Notes under the pieces: generated by a model | Database searches by the model: none | What the model saw: the letters and a program-made list of their open reading frames with translations, nothing else | What the model was told of the DNA's origin: nothing | Part shown: positions 27,386 to 37,014 of the stretch, piece after piece | How positions within the stretch are numbered: position 1 is the stretch's first letter | Layout: every line of letters begins with the position of its first letter | Assembly (NCBI RefSeq): GCF_900258045.1 | Contig: NZ_OGVD01000002.1 | Coordinates: 1 to 64,000, forward strand | From: Sphingorhabdus sp. EL138 | Lineage (GTDB): Bacteria > Pseudomonadota > Alphaproteobacteria > Sphingomonadales > Sphingomonadaceae | DNA length: 64,000 nucleotides | Direction: 5' to 3' | Made by a program: the position numbers and the translations under genes

Positions 27386-28129
27386 TTATATTCTCATTAT
27401 CACGCCGCTTTGGATCAGCTTTATGATCCTCTCCATTGCAGTGTCTTCACCATCCAGTTCGATGGCTGCTGCCAAAAGGTTACCCATAGTTGAAATATTT
27501 GCAATTTTTTCCGCAATATCGTGTTCTAACTGGGTGAGCGGGTGAAATAGAACTTCAGCTTCTGGGCGTGCGACCATCAGTGCATCAGGCGTGCCATCTC
27601 CTAATTCTGCCAGCTCCGGCGAAAGTGCTCCGGTCAGGTTGACCAACCGCATTGCGGGATGCGCGCCGATCTCAAGGCCGAGAAGGCTTTCTTCATCCAG
27701 TGTCGCAATGTCATTAAGCGCAAGCGGCGTAGCCTCGGCGCTATGGTAGCTTTTGATCCACGCCCATTCTATCCGGGCCAGATCCACTTCGGTTTCGCTA
27801 AACCCCTGTTTTGCGAGAAAATCCCCAAAATCTGCGGCGATACTGTTCATGTCACAGGTCAGGATGTGGTCCTGCTCGATATAGTCTCGAGAAATGGCGT
27901 GAAAAGGCTCATGTCCCATATGTTCGTGCAATTTGGGATAGGCGTTTTCAAGCGCGACGAGCCGTGCATGGGAAACAGTATTGGCATGAGCCTTCAGGCC
28001 CAGAAGCGCTCGTTCCGCACTCTCGCTGAATAGGTCATCTGGGAAATGGGTCGGGCCTTTTTGCAGGCAAGCGATGAAGCGAGACTGGCCGTCAGCTAGC
28101 GAGGGCATGCTGTTCATCTTGTAAAACAT
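27386..28129 (-). CDS. bufC: BufC-type partner protein (HvfC/DUF2063 N-terminal domain)
   Basis: The 247-residue protein has an N-terminal helical domain (about 10-100, with LENAYPKLHEHMG and HAISRDYIEQDHI). This is typical of the DUF2063 proteins that dock to MNIO enzymes and present the precursor peptide. A C-terminal alpha/beta domain follows. It overlaps the bufB gene by 38 bp. Start codons at 28129, 28117 and 28108 are all possible; none has a clear ribosome site because the start is inside bufB. The last 75 bp of the gene contain a SigF-type promoter. Confidence 0.88.
   Translation of the reverse strand: MFYKMNSMPSLADGQSRFIACLQKGPTHFPDDLFSESAERALLGLKAHANTVSHARLVALENAYPKLHEHMGHEPFHAISRDYIEQDHILTCDMNSIAADFGDFLAKQGFSETEVDLARIEWAWIKSYHSAEATPLALNDIATLDEESLLGLEIGAHPAMRLVNLTGALSPELAELGDGTPDALMVARPEAEVLFHPLTQLEHDIAEKIANISTMGNLLAAAIELDGEDTAMERIIKLIQSGVIMRI
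27458..27483 (-). promoter_or_regulatory. Internal SigF-type promoter ahead of doxX-sigF-nrsF
   Basis: On the minus strand the sequence reads GTAACC (27483-27478), 16 nt, CGAA (27461-27458). This matches exactly the SigF promoter known from Caulobacter. It lies in the 3' end of bufC and would give a leader of about 90 nt before doxX, allowing separate or boosted autoregulated expression of doxX-sigF-nrsF. Confidence 0.72.
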
Positions 28130-29021
28130 GGCTGTTCAGCACCGTTTCAACTTTTGAAACTTCTGCCATTAACACGCTATATTCGGGAATATCCGTGTCC
28201 CATTCAATCAATGTGGGCTTGGGCCCAGCGCGTTTGATGAAGCGTTCATACAGCCGCCAGGTGATATCGCTGACAATCGAGCCATGATCGTCGATCAGCA
28301 ATGGACCATCGTCATGCTCTTCACGTGCATGGCCAGCAAGATGCATTTCCCCGACAATATCCGGATCAATGGCATCTATATAGGCCTCCATATCCAGCCC
28401 GACATTAGTAGCGGTGACTTCGACATTATTGACATCGAATAGCAGGCCGCAGCCAGACTTTTTGCAAAGGGCCGAGATGAAGTCAGTCTCGCTCATCTCG
28501 TCATCACGGTAGCTGAGATAGCGCGACGGGTTTTCGACCAATATGGGCCGTTTTAGCCGGTCCTGCACCTTGCCAATCTCTGCGGCGAAATGATTGAGTG
28601 CTTCTTCTGTATAGGGAATGGGGAGCAGATCGGGATAGCGATCATGGGCGTTACCGCTCCAGCTCAGATGATCGGAAACCATGGCTGGTTGGTAGCGATT
28701 ACAAAGATCGGCAATTTTATCGAGATCATATTGGTTCAGACCATCAGCTGAGCCAAGCGAAAGTCCGACGCTGTGAAAGCTCAAAGGATAGTCTTCGGCG
28801 ATGGCGGTCAGCCAACGGTGTAGCGGGCCGCCATCACCGAAGTAATTCTGCGGATGTACCTCGACCCATCCGGGTTTTTTTGATCCGACTTCTTCGGACA
28901 ATACATCATTATAATGTACTGACTTCAAACCTATGCCACCTGATGGAGGGAGGGAGTGAGGCACAGGCGTCTTCATAACGGACAGACCAAAATTTGAGGT
29001 TTGAGTAGAGGTAGCATCCAC
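28092..29021 (-). CDS. bufB: MNIO-family peptide-modifying iron enzyme BufB (DUF692)
   Basis: The 309-residue TIM-barrel protein has the metal-ligand pattern of multinuclear non-heme iron oxidative enzymes: GLKSVHYND (His36), EVHPQNYF (Glu54/His56), FHSVG (His83), VSDHLSW (Asp117/His118), ENPSRY (Glu163), DVNN (Asp196-Asn199), GEMHLAGH (Glu225/His227/His231) and DDH near 245. MNIOs in bufferin systems turn Cys of the BufA peptide into thiooxazole for copper binding. It lies 57 bp after bufA1. The GTG start at 29021 lacks a ribosome site; ATG 28976 would match family N-termini better, so the first 15 residues are doubtful. Confidence 0.92.
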   Translation of the reverse strand: MDATSTQTSNFGLSVMKTPVPHSLPPSGGIGLKSVHYNDVLSEEVGSKKPGWVEVHPQNYFGDGGPLHRWLTAIAEDYPLSFHSVGLSLGSADGLNQYDLDKIADLCNRYQPAMVSDHLSWSGNAHDRYPDLLPIPYTEEALNHFAAEIGKVQDRLKRPILVENPSRYLSYRDDEMSETDFISALCKKSGCGLLFDVNNVEVTATNVGLDMEAYIDAIDPDIVGEMHLAGHAREEHDDGPLLIDDHGSIVSDITWRLYERFIKRAGPKPTLIEWDTDIPEYSVLMAEVSKVETVLNSHVLQDEQHALAS

Positions 29022-29078
29022 AAAACTTAGCGTAGAATCACGTTTCGCGCCAGAGGCTTGAACGTGATTGAAGGTGGT

Positions 29079-29375
29079 TTAACCTCTCTGCGGTACTGGC
29101 TTCTTGTTGCCTTTTTTCGCGGTCAGCGAACCACCGGCTTTAACACAAGCGCCCTTGGCGGTGTATTTCCAGGCATTGCCCTGATAGTCGGCGGTTGAAG
29201 TGCCGGCACAGCTTGTGCCTGGTCCTGCGGCACAATCATTCTTGCCCTTCAGCGCGATACCGAAACATTTCTCTTTGGCACCAGCCGCAACGGCAGTGGT
29301 TGGCGAAATCGCAATAGTCGCAGCAGCGGCGAGGGCAGCAGCAGCGGCAGTGGCTTTGATCATGGAGTTGGACAT
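29079..29375 (-). CDS. bufA1: Bufferin-type precursor peptide BufA1 (DUF2282)
   Basis: The protein is 98 residues from ATG 29375 (GAGAGGAAA 5-6 bp upstream); longer readings add unrelated sequence. A Sec signal peptide (core about 8-26, cleavage near AVA-AGA at 30/31) is followed by a core with exactly four cysteines at 37, 48, 56 and 77 ([30 protein letters not shown]). This is the pattern of BufA1 bufferins. These periplasmic peptides are modified by BufB/BufC on Cys residues and sequester copper. A lysine-rich tail ends the protein. It is preceded by an exact SigF-type promoter. Confidence 0.92.
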   Translation of the reverse strand: MSNSMIKATAAAAALAAAATIAISPTTAVAAGAKEKCFGIALKGKNDCAAGPGTSCAGTSTADYQGNAWKYTAKGACVKAGGSLTAKKGNKKPVPQRG

Positions 29376-29439
29376 TTGATTTTCCTCTCTTAGAGATTGG
29401 GTAATAGGGGCGAACCTGTCGTGCAGGCTCATCATGTGT

Positions 29440-29465
29440 TTCGGTGGAAGGACCCGGCTGGTTAC
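29440..29465 (-). promoter_or_regulatory. SigF-type promoter of bufA1
   Basis: Minus-strand GTAACC (29465-29460), 16 nt, CGAA (29443-29440) is an exact match to the promoter of Caulobacter SigF. The start of transcription would be near 29433, leaving a leader of about 58 nt before the bufA1 ATG. The cognate sigma factor is encoded in the same operon. Confidence 0.82.
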
Positions 29466-29571
29466 ATCTCTTTTTCCAAAGTCCGGAAAAACTGGTGCGG
29501 GATTTTCCGAAAATGGCTTTTTTCTAAAGGATACAGCTTGCAAAAAGATTTCGAATTTTTTGCGGGAAAGC

Positions 29572-29599
29572 CTTGACGATCGCTCAGAATAGCCCATAT
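29572..29599 (+). promoter_or_regulatory. RpoH-like promoter of groESL
   Basis: CTTGAC at 29572-29577, a 15-nt spacer and CCCATAT at 29593-29599 fit the sigma-32 pattern (CTTGAA, 13-15 nt, CCCCATNT) known in alphaproteobacteria. The predicted start of transcription falls at the CIRCE element. Confidence 0.7.
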
Positions 29600-29607
29600 G
29601 AGCGTCG

Positions 29608-29634
29608 TTAGCACTCGACTCAAGGGAGTGCTAA
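29608..29634 (+). promoter_or_regulatory. CIRCE operator (HrcA binding site)
   Basis: TTAGCACTC, a 9-nt spacer and GAGTGCTAA form a perfect inverted repeat identical to the CIRCE consensus. HrcA binds it to repress groESL outside heat shock. It overlaps the predicted transcription start downstream of the RpoH-like promoter, so groESL has dual control. Confidence 0.96.
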
Positions 29635-29717
29635 TCCTCCATTTGAATATATCTTGATGGCCCGGGCTAAAGGAGCGGGGCCGCAGGAAAGTAAATTTGG
29701 ACAAGAAAGGCAAACTT

Positions 29718-30005
29718 ATGAAATTTCGTCCACTACATGATCGTGTGCTGGTTAGCCGCGTAGACGCGGACACGAAAACCGCTGGCGGCATCATCATTCC
29801 TGACAGCGCTCAGGAAAAACCATCCGAAGGTAAAGTTGTTGCTGTTGGCAATGGTTTGAAAGACGACAATGGCAAGTCAACACCGCTCGACGTCAAAAAA
29901 GGCGACAAGATCCTGTTCGGCAAATGGTCCGGCACGGAAGTCACCGTTGAAGGCAAAGACCTGATCATCATGAAAGAAAGCGATATCCTCGGTATCATCG
30001 AGTAG
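29718..30005 (+). CDS. groES: Co-chaperonin GroES
   Basis: The protein is 95 residues from ATG 29718 (AAGAAAGG about 8 bp upstream), starting [12 protein letters not shown] as in the family. The mobile loop (about 16-32, [16 protein letters not shown] region) and the C-terminal [11 protein letters not shown] are present. It caps the GroEL folding chamber. It is followed by groL after 50 bp. Confidence 0.98.
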   Translation: MKFRPLHDRVLVSRVDADTKTAGGIIIPDSAQEKPSEGKVVAVGNGLKDDNGKSTPLDVKKGDKILFGKWSGTEVTVEGKDLIIMKESDILGIIE

Positions 30006-30040
30006 TCGCATTGCATTTCACTAAACATTCATTCTCATAA

Positions 30041-31714
<1,674 letters not shown>

Positions 31715-31759
31715 ACAGCTCAGCCGTTCAGGCGCTCAGCTAAGGCTGAAAAAATACGA

Positions 31760-31792
31760 GGGGCTGGAAGGAAACTTCCGGCCCCTTTTTTT
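31760..31792 (+). terminator. Rho-independent terminator of groESL
   Basis: GGGGCTGGAAG, loop GAAA and CTTCCGGCCCC form an 11-bp stem with a single G-U wobble, followed directly by seven T. It lies 46 bp after the groL stop. Confidence 0.95.
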
Positions 31793-31817
31793 GTTTCTAA
31801 CGGCAATATTCAGTGCG

Positions 31818-32318
31818 TCATCCTCGTTTGAGCTCCCTCAGCCGCGCTCGCACATATTTTGATGCTGATCGGAAGTGACTCGCACCTGCCGCCTCCGCCC
31901 AACGACCAGGTGTCCATTTATTGTTCGCGCCCTTCATCGGGCCATCATACAGATCACGATTTGAATGTGTCTCAATAAAATCCAAGAGTTTTTCGTAACT
32001 CTTGTTTAACGCCAGGACGGCTTCCTCCCAGTTGATATTGTTCTGCCTTTTTCTCAATTCGGCATTGTAGCGCTTTAGGTCATTCCACTTATAACCTTCG
32101 GCGGGAAAATATACGGTTTTCCCGGCCATTCCGTCGGAATACCAATTGAAAAATAGCTCAATCCAATGCGCTCGGTGCGAAACAACATCTTTAATAGACG
32201 TGTTATCTTCATCTTTACAAAGTGCGGCTTTGCTATCGATTGAAGATATCAGCCGTTCCAGCTTCTGATATTCTGCTTGCGTGATTTGATGCAATTCAGA
32301 CTTGTTTTCCGCCGCCAT
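31818..32318 (-). CDS. ClbS/DfsB-family four-helix protein
   Basis: The 166-residue soluble protein has the DinB-like four-helix layout of the ClbS/DfsB family. Recognisable segments are IKDVVSHRAHWIELFFNWYSDGMAG (about 43-67), YFPAEGYKWNDLKRYN and a C-terminal GRWAEAAGASHFRSASKYVRARLRELKR. ClbS itself protects colibactin makers by opening the cyclopropane warhead; most relatives have unknown roles. It stands alone, convergent with groL. Base composition is more AT-rich than its neighbours, which hints at later acquisition. Confidence 0.86.
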   Translation of the reverse strand: MAAENKSELHQITQAEYQKLERLISSIDSKAALCKDEDNTSIKDVVSHRAHWIELFFNWYSDGMAGKTVYFPAEGYKWNDLKRYNAELRKRQNNINWEEAVLALNKSYEKLLDFIETHSNRDLYDGPMKGANNKWTPGRWAEAAGASHFRSASKYVRARLRELKRG

Positions 32319-32502
32319 CGCTGACCTACCTTTCAGGTGAAATATGGTCGATGCAGCGACATAGAGCGTTGATCCAAATCAACTCTCAAACACGCACCAT
32401 CTTTAGGTGTATAGCAAGTACAGATATTCCTAGATATTCCCAAAGCGTTCGGACTGTGCCATGTCGTTGCCAACGTAACTTCTTGCACGGGGATTAAGCG
32501 GC

Positions 32503-34359
32503 ATGACCAAGTTTCTCACACTCATATTGGCTTCCACCACATTGGCCGGACTCGCAGTAGCGGCTCCTGCGGTTCATGCCCAAAATGCTGCGCCGGCAGT
32601 CGCGGATGCGATGGAGACAGAGACGGATCGTCTCAACATCTGGTTTGACAAAAAATTTGAAGAACAGCTGGCTTTTAGTCCGATCCGCCAGACCCTGTTG
32701 GGCCGCCGGACCGCTTATGACCAGATTGATGATTATTCGATCGAAGCCGCAGACCGCCAGCTTGCATGGATGCGAGAGGCGACGGCCGAGCTGAAGCGTG
32801 ACTTTGACTATGAGAAGTTAACGCCGGATGCGCAGATATCCTGGGACATGTGGCTGTTCCGACTCGAGCAGGCGGAGGCCGGCGTGGCGTTTCGACAAAA
32901 TGGCTATGTCCTGCATCAGTTTAACGGTCAGCAATCATTCTTCCCGACCTTTCTGATCAACCAGCACCGCGTGGCTAGCGAGGCTGATATGGTCGCCTTT
33001 ATCGAGCGGCTCAAAGGCAGTGCGCGGGCGCTCGACCAACTGCTAACGCGCGCGCAGGCCAATGCGGAATCCGGAACGCGGCCGCCACGCTTCGCCTATG
33101 AAGGGGTGATCAAGCAGTCCGAGAAAATCACCACTGGCACGCCTTTTGATACTGGCGAAGCGTCGGCCCTTTGGGAGGCGACTGAGAGCAAATTGGCCGC
33201 GCTTGTGGAAGCCGGTACGATTACGCAAGTCCGCTCGAACGAATTCAAAGAGCAGGCGCGGCTGGCGCTCACCGGTTCGCTGAAGCCAGCCTATGAGCGG
33301 ATCATCACCTGGTTCAAGCAGGACTTGCCAAATACGAAAGCAGAACCCTTTGGTGTGTCCGAACTTCCCAATGGCGAAGCCTTTTATAATTACCGATTGG
33401 CCAATCAGACGACGACCGGTCTGACGGCGGAGGAAATTCACACCATCGGCCTATCCGAAGTCGCACGCATCCGCAGCGAGATGGAAGCGATCAAGGACAA
33501 GGTGGAATTTAAAGGCGACTTGCAAGCCTTCTTCACCTTCCTGCGTGAAGATGATCAGTTCTATTTCTCTGAAGATGACAAGGGCGCACAGGACTATATC
33601 GATACCGCCGAAAAGCATCTGGCATTTATCAAAACCCGCTTGCCGGATTTTTTCGGTACCCTGCCAAAGGCCGATCTGGTCGTGAAACGGGTCGAGCCCT
33701 TTCGGGAACAGGATGGCGCGGCCCAGCATTATCGGCCGGGTACACCGGACGGCACCCGCCCCGGCACCTATTATGCGCATTTGTCCGACATGCGCGCCAT
33801 GCCGATCCACAGTCTGGAAGTGATTGCCTATCATGAAGGCAACCCGGGCCATCATATGCAAAGCTCGATTGCGCAGGAACTGACAGGCATTCCGAAATTC
33901 CGCGCACAGGGCGGTTATATCCCGGCCTTTGGCGAAGGATGGGCGCTCTATTCCGAGCTGTTGTCCAAAGAAATGGGGGCCTATGAAAATCCCTATTCCG
34001 ACTTTGGCCGGCTAACTACGGAAATATGGCGCGCGATCCGGCTCGTTGTGGATACAGGACTACACACAAAAGGCTGGAGCGAAGAGAAGGCTGTGGCATA
34101 TTTCCTCGCCAACTCGCCTATTCCAGAGACAGCAGTGCGCAGCGAAGTACGGCGCTATCTGGTCATGCCGGGACAGGCGACCAGCTATAAAATCGGCATG
34201 CTAAAAATCCAGGAACTGCGCGCCAAGGCGGAAAAAGAGCTGGGCGAAAATTTCGATATCAGAGGTTTTCATGACACCGTATTGGGCGGCGGCTCGGTGC
34301 CGCTGAACATATTGGAAAAGCAGGTCAATCAATGGATCGCGAAAGAAAAAGTGTCCTAG
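32503..34359 (+). CDS. DUF885-family periplasmic protein, metallopeptidase-like
   Basis: The 618-residue protein has a signal peptide (core about 3-20, cleavage near VHA-Q at 26). The family motif HEGNPGHH is at 444-451, the pattern of the DUF885 group with a gluzincin-like HExxH-type metal site. These proteins are widespread in sphingomonads and are thought to be zinc-dependent peptidases or amidases; the substrate is unproven. It stands alone between ClbS and sdaA. A 14-bp tandem repeat covers its stop codon. Confidence 0.87.
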   Translation: MTKFLTLILASTTLAGLAVAAPAVHAQNAAPAVADAMETETDRLNIWFDKKFEEQLAFSPIRQTLLGRRTAYDQIDDYSIEAADRQLAWMREATAELKRDFDYEKLTPDAQISWDMWLFRLEQAEAGVAFRQNGYVLHQFNGQQSFFPTFLINQHRVASEADMVAFIERLKGSARALDQLLTRAQANAESGTRPPRFAYEGVIKQSEKITTGTPFDTGEASALWEATESKLAALVEAGTITQVRSNEFKEQARLALTGSLKPAYERIITWFKQDLPNTKAEPFGVSELPNGEAFYNYRLANQTTTGLTAEEIHTIGLSEVARIRSEMEAIKDKVEFKGDLQAFFTFLREDDQFYFSEDDKGAQDYIDTAEKHLAFIKTRLPDFFGTLPKADLVVKRVEPFREQDGAAQHYRPGTPDGTRPGTYYAHLSDMRAMPIHSLEVIAYHEGNPGHHMQSSIAQELTGIPKFRAQGGYIPAFGEGWALYSELLSKEMGAYENPYSDFGRLTTEIWRAIRLVVDTGLHTKGWSEEKAVAYFLANSPIPETAVRSEVRRYLVMPGQATSYKIGMLKIQELRAKAEKELGENFDIRGFHDTVLGGGSVPLNILEKQVNQWIAKEKVS

Positions 34360-34382
34360 GGAAAGCACCCTAGGGAAAGCGC
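34355..34382 (+). repeat. 14-bp tandem duplication at the stop of the DUF885 gene
   Basis: CCTAGGGAAAGC appears at 34355-34366 and again at 34369-34380, with a 14-bp period. The first copy contains the TAG stop (34357-34359). It looks like a simple slippage duplication. Confidence 0.75.
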
Positions 34383-34404
34383 TGGGCCACGTAACACTTG
34401 CGGG

Positions 34405-34424
34405 ATCGCCCGTTGCGATTTTTT
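34405..34424 (+). terminator. Possible weak terminator after the DUF885 gene
   Basis: ATCGC, a 5-nt loop and GCGAT are followed by a run of T. The stem is only 5-6 bp, so the call is tentative. It lies between the DUF885 gene and sdaA. Confidence 0.45.
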
Positions 34425-34487
34425 CATTGGCCGCAACTTACGATCGTGCGGTAAAGCTATCCTGGATGTAAGGAGGAAGAACAGACA

Positions 34488-35864
34488 ATGGTGTGCAGCA
34501 CATTTGAGCTGTTCAAAATCGGCGTCGGACCTTCGAGTTCCCATACCATGGGGCCGATGCTTGCGGCTGCTACCTTTGTTGCGCGGATTGCGGATCAGGG
34601 GATTCTGGATCAGGTCACACGGACAGAGACCAAGCTTTTTGGCTCGCTTGCGCTTACTGGCAAGGGACACGCGACTGATCGTGCCATTTTGCTGGGCTTA
34701 TCGGGCCAGGTCCCGGAAAACATACAACCGGATGCCGCCGATGCTCTGGTTGCACAGATTAGGAGCGAGAAACGGATCCAGCTGAAGGGCACGCAGGCTA
34801 TCGGCTTTGACGAAGATACGGACGTTATATTTGATCAACGTAAGCGGCTGGACTTCCACTCCAACGCCATGCGGTTCACGGCCTTCAAAGGCGAGGAAGA
34901 GCTCGCCAGCCGCGTCTATTATTCCGTTGGCGGTGGCGCGATTCTGGATGAGGATCAGATCGGTGCCAATGATCCGGAAAGTGGATTATGGGACGTGCCG
35001 CACCCCTTTTGCTCCGGTGCTGATCTACTCAAAATTGCCGAGGAAAAAGGCCTGTGCATCGCCGATATCATGCGCAACAATGAACGCGCCGCCAAAACCG
35101 ATGAAGAAATCGGCATCGGCATCCGCCAGATTGCCGATGCGATGTCGGCTTGCATTGATCGAGGTATAAAATCAGAGGGAATCTTGCCGGGCGGACTGAA
35201 CGTGAAACGCCGGGCGCCCCTGATCCATGCGCGCTTGATGGAGCGGCAGGAGCGTGCGTTGTCCGATCCGCTGACGGTGCTCGATTGGGTAAACCTGTGG
35301 GCGCTGGCCGTGAATGAGGAAAATGCAGCGGGCGGCAAAGTCGTGACCGCCCCGACCAATGGTGCAGCGGGAATCGTGCCCTCGGTTTTGCGGTTTTACG
35401 AACGCTTTTCGCCGCAGGCCGATGTCGAGGGTGTAGAAAAATTCATTTTGACCGCCGCTGCCATTGGATCATTGTTCAAGGAAAACGCCTCGATCTCTGG
35501 CGCAGAAGTCGGCTGTCAGGGCGAAGTTGGTGTCGCCTGTTCCATGGCGGCGGCGGGTTTGACCGCGGCCTGGGGTGGCACGCCGCTGCAAGTCGAAAAT
35601 GCTGCAGAGATTGGCATGGAGCATAATCTGGGCCTGACCTGTGACCCGGTGGCGGGGCTGGTGCAGGTGCCGTGTATCGAACGCAACGCCGTGGGATCGG
35701 TCAAAGCGATTGAAGCCGCGCGGCTGGCGATCATGGGCGATGGCACCCATCGCGTCAGCCTGGATGAAGTCATTGAAACCATGCGCAAAACCGGTCTGGA
35801 CATGAGCGAACGGTACAAGGAAACATCGCAAGGCGGCCTAGCGGTCAATCTGGTCGAATGTTAG
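34488..35864 (+). CDS. sdaA: L-serine ammonia-lyase, iron-sulfur dependent
   Basis: The 458-residue single-chain enzyme starts with the family opening FELFKIGVGPSSSHTMGPM. It deaminates L-serine to pyruvate using a [4Fe-4S] cluster; the candidate ligands lie in VGCQGEVG, LTCDPVAG and VQVPCIERN in the C-terminal domain. GGAGGAAG lies about 10 bp upstream of ATG 34488. It is followed by an MBL-fold gene 26 bp later. Confidence 0.95.
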   Translation: MVCSTFELFKIGVGPSSSHTMGPMLAAATFVARIADQGILDQVTRTETKLFGSLALTGKGHATDRAILLGLSGQVPENIQPDAADALVAQIRSEKRIQLKGTQAIGFDEDTDVIFDQRKRLDFHSNAMRFTAFKGEEELASRVYYSVGGGAILDEDQIGANDPESGLWDVPHPFCSGADLLKIAEEKGLCIADIMRNNERAAKTDEEIGIGIRQIADAMSACIDRGIKSEGILPGGLNVKRRAPLIHARLMERQERALSDPLTVLDWVNLWALAVNEENAAGGKVVTAPTNGAAGIVPSVLRFYERFSPQADVEGVEKFILTAAAIGSLFKENASISGAEVGCQGEVGVACSMAAAGLTAAWGGTPLQVENAAEIGMEHNLGLTCDPVAGLVQVPCIERNAVGSVKAIEAARLAIMGDGTHRVSLDEVIETMRKTGLDMSERYKETSQGGLAVNLVEC

Positions 35865-35890
35865 GGCTATAAAGACGGCCGGAGGATTGC

Positions 35891-36985
35891 ATGGACAGAT
35901 CGAAGATTTTCAGCAAGCGTTGGCTATGGGGCTTGGCCGTCGGAATCGGTGTTCTTGCCAGCGCCCTATGGCTTCTTCGCGCTGAAATAGGCTCCCGGCT
36001 TTTTGCCAATGCCGTGGAAAGCGCCGTTAGCCGAGACGTTATAGGTGATTTGCCCGAAGGCATGCATCTGGCCCTTTGCGGAACCGGGTCGCCCTTGCCG
36101 GACCCCAGTCGCGCTGGCCCCTGTTCAGCGGTGATGATCGACGGCAAGATGTTCATTGTCGACATAGGCGGCGGAGCGGTGCGCCGACTGGGTGAAATGG
36201 GACTGAGCCCGGGCCGGGTCGAAGCGTTGCTGCTTACCCATTTTCACAGCGACCATATTGACGGCATGGGCGAGCTGTTGTTGCAGCGCTGGGCTGGCGG
36301 CGGCCATGACGCGCCATTGCCGGTCATTGCGCCCGAGGGTGTGGCCGCGATTGTTGACGGGATAAATGCCGCCTATGCTGCCGACGCCGGCTACCGCGTG
36401 GCGCATCATGGCGAAGATATCATGCCGCCCTCCGGTATCGGCGGGATCGCGCAGTCTTTCGCCTTGCCCGCGGACGATGACGAGCAGATTGTCTATGATC
36501 AGGACGGCCTGAAAATCACGGCCTTTACGGTCAATCACGAACCGGTTGTGCCGGCAGTTGGCTACCGGTTCGACTATAAAGGCCGGTCTATCGTGTTTAG
36601 CGGTGACACCACGCGAAGCGCCACGGTCGAAAAGGCCTGTAACGGTTGCGACATATTGGTGCATGAAGTGCTGAACGCCGAGATGGTTGCGATTACCGAA
36701 GCGGCGATGAAAAAAGCCAAAAGACCGCGGCTTGAGAAGATCATGGCGGATATTCCCGACTATCACGCCACACCCGCCGAGGTGACGGAATCGGCCAAGG
36801 CTGCCAAAGCGAAAATGCTGGTCTTCTCCCATATCGTTCCGGCGGTACCGATCAGCCTTCTGGAACCCTATTATCTGCAAGGCGTCACTGCCGGCTTTGG
36901 CGGAAAAATCGTAGTGGGAAAGGATGGCATGCTGTTCATTCTCCCTGCCAATACAGATAATATCGAGCGGCAGGATTTGCTCTAG
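35891..36985 (+). CDS. MBL-fold metallo-hydrolase, membrane-anchored
   Basis: The 364-residue protein has an N-terminal hydrophobic helix (about 12-29) as signal anchor. A metallo-beta-lactamase-fold domain of the RNase Z/arylsulfatase-like group follows. The zinc motif HFHSDH is at 117-122, a later SGDTTRS block is present, and a C-terminal FSHIVPAVP carries the last His ligand. The substrate is unknown. It is 26 bp after sdaA in the same direction and 29 bp before the reductase gene, so these may be co-transcribed. Confidence 0.85.
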   Translation: MDRSKIFSKRWLWGLAVGIGVLASALWLLRAEIGSRLFANAVESAVSRDVIGDLPEGMHLALCGTGSPLPDPSRAGPCSAVMIDGKMFIVDIGGGAVRRLGEMGLSPGRVEALLLTHFHSDHIDGMGELLLQRWAGGGHDAPLPVIAPEGVAAIVDGINAAYAADAGYRVAHHGEDIMPPSGIGGIAQSFALPADDDEQIVYDQDGLKITAFTVNHEPVVPAVGYRFDYKGRSIVFSGDTTRSATVEKACNGCDILVHEVLNAEMVAITEAAMKKAKRPRLEKIMADIPDYHATPAEVTESAKAAKAKMLVFSHIVPAVPISLLEPYYLQGVTAGFGGKIVVGKDGMLFILPANTDNIERQDLL

Positions 36986-37014
36986 ACTGCACCCTGAAAA
37001 AGGGGAGGCAGGCA

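Larger units (their letters stand above)
29376..29717. other. Divergent regulatory region between bufA1 and groES
   Basis: This 342-bp stretch has no gene. On the minus strand it carries the SigF-type promoter of the bufferin operon (29440-29465). On the plus strand it holds an RpoH-like promoter (29572-29599) and CIRCE (29608-29634) for groES-groL. Two stress circuits are thus placed back to back. Confidence 0.8.
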
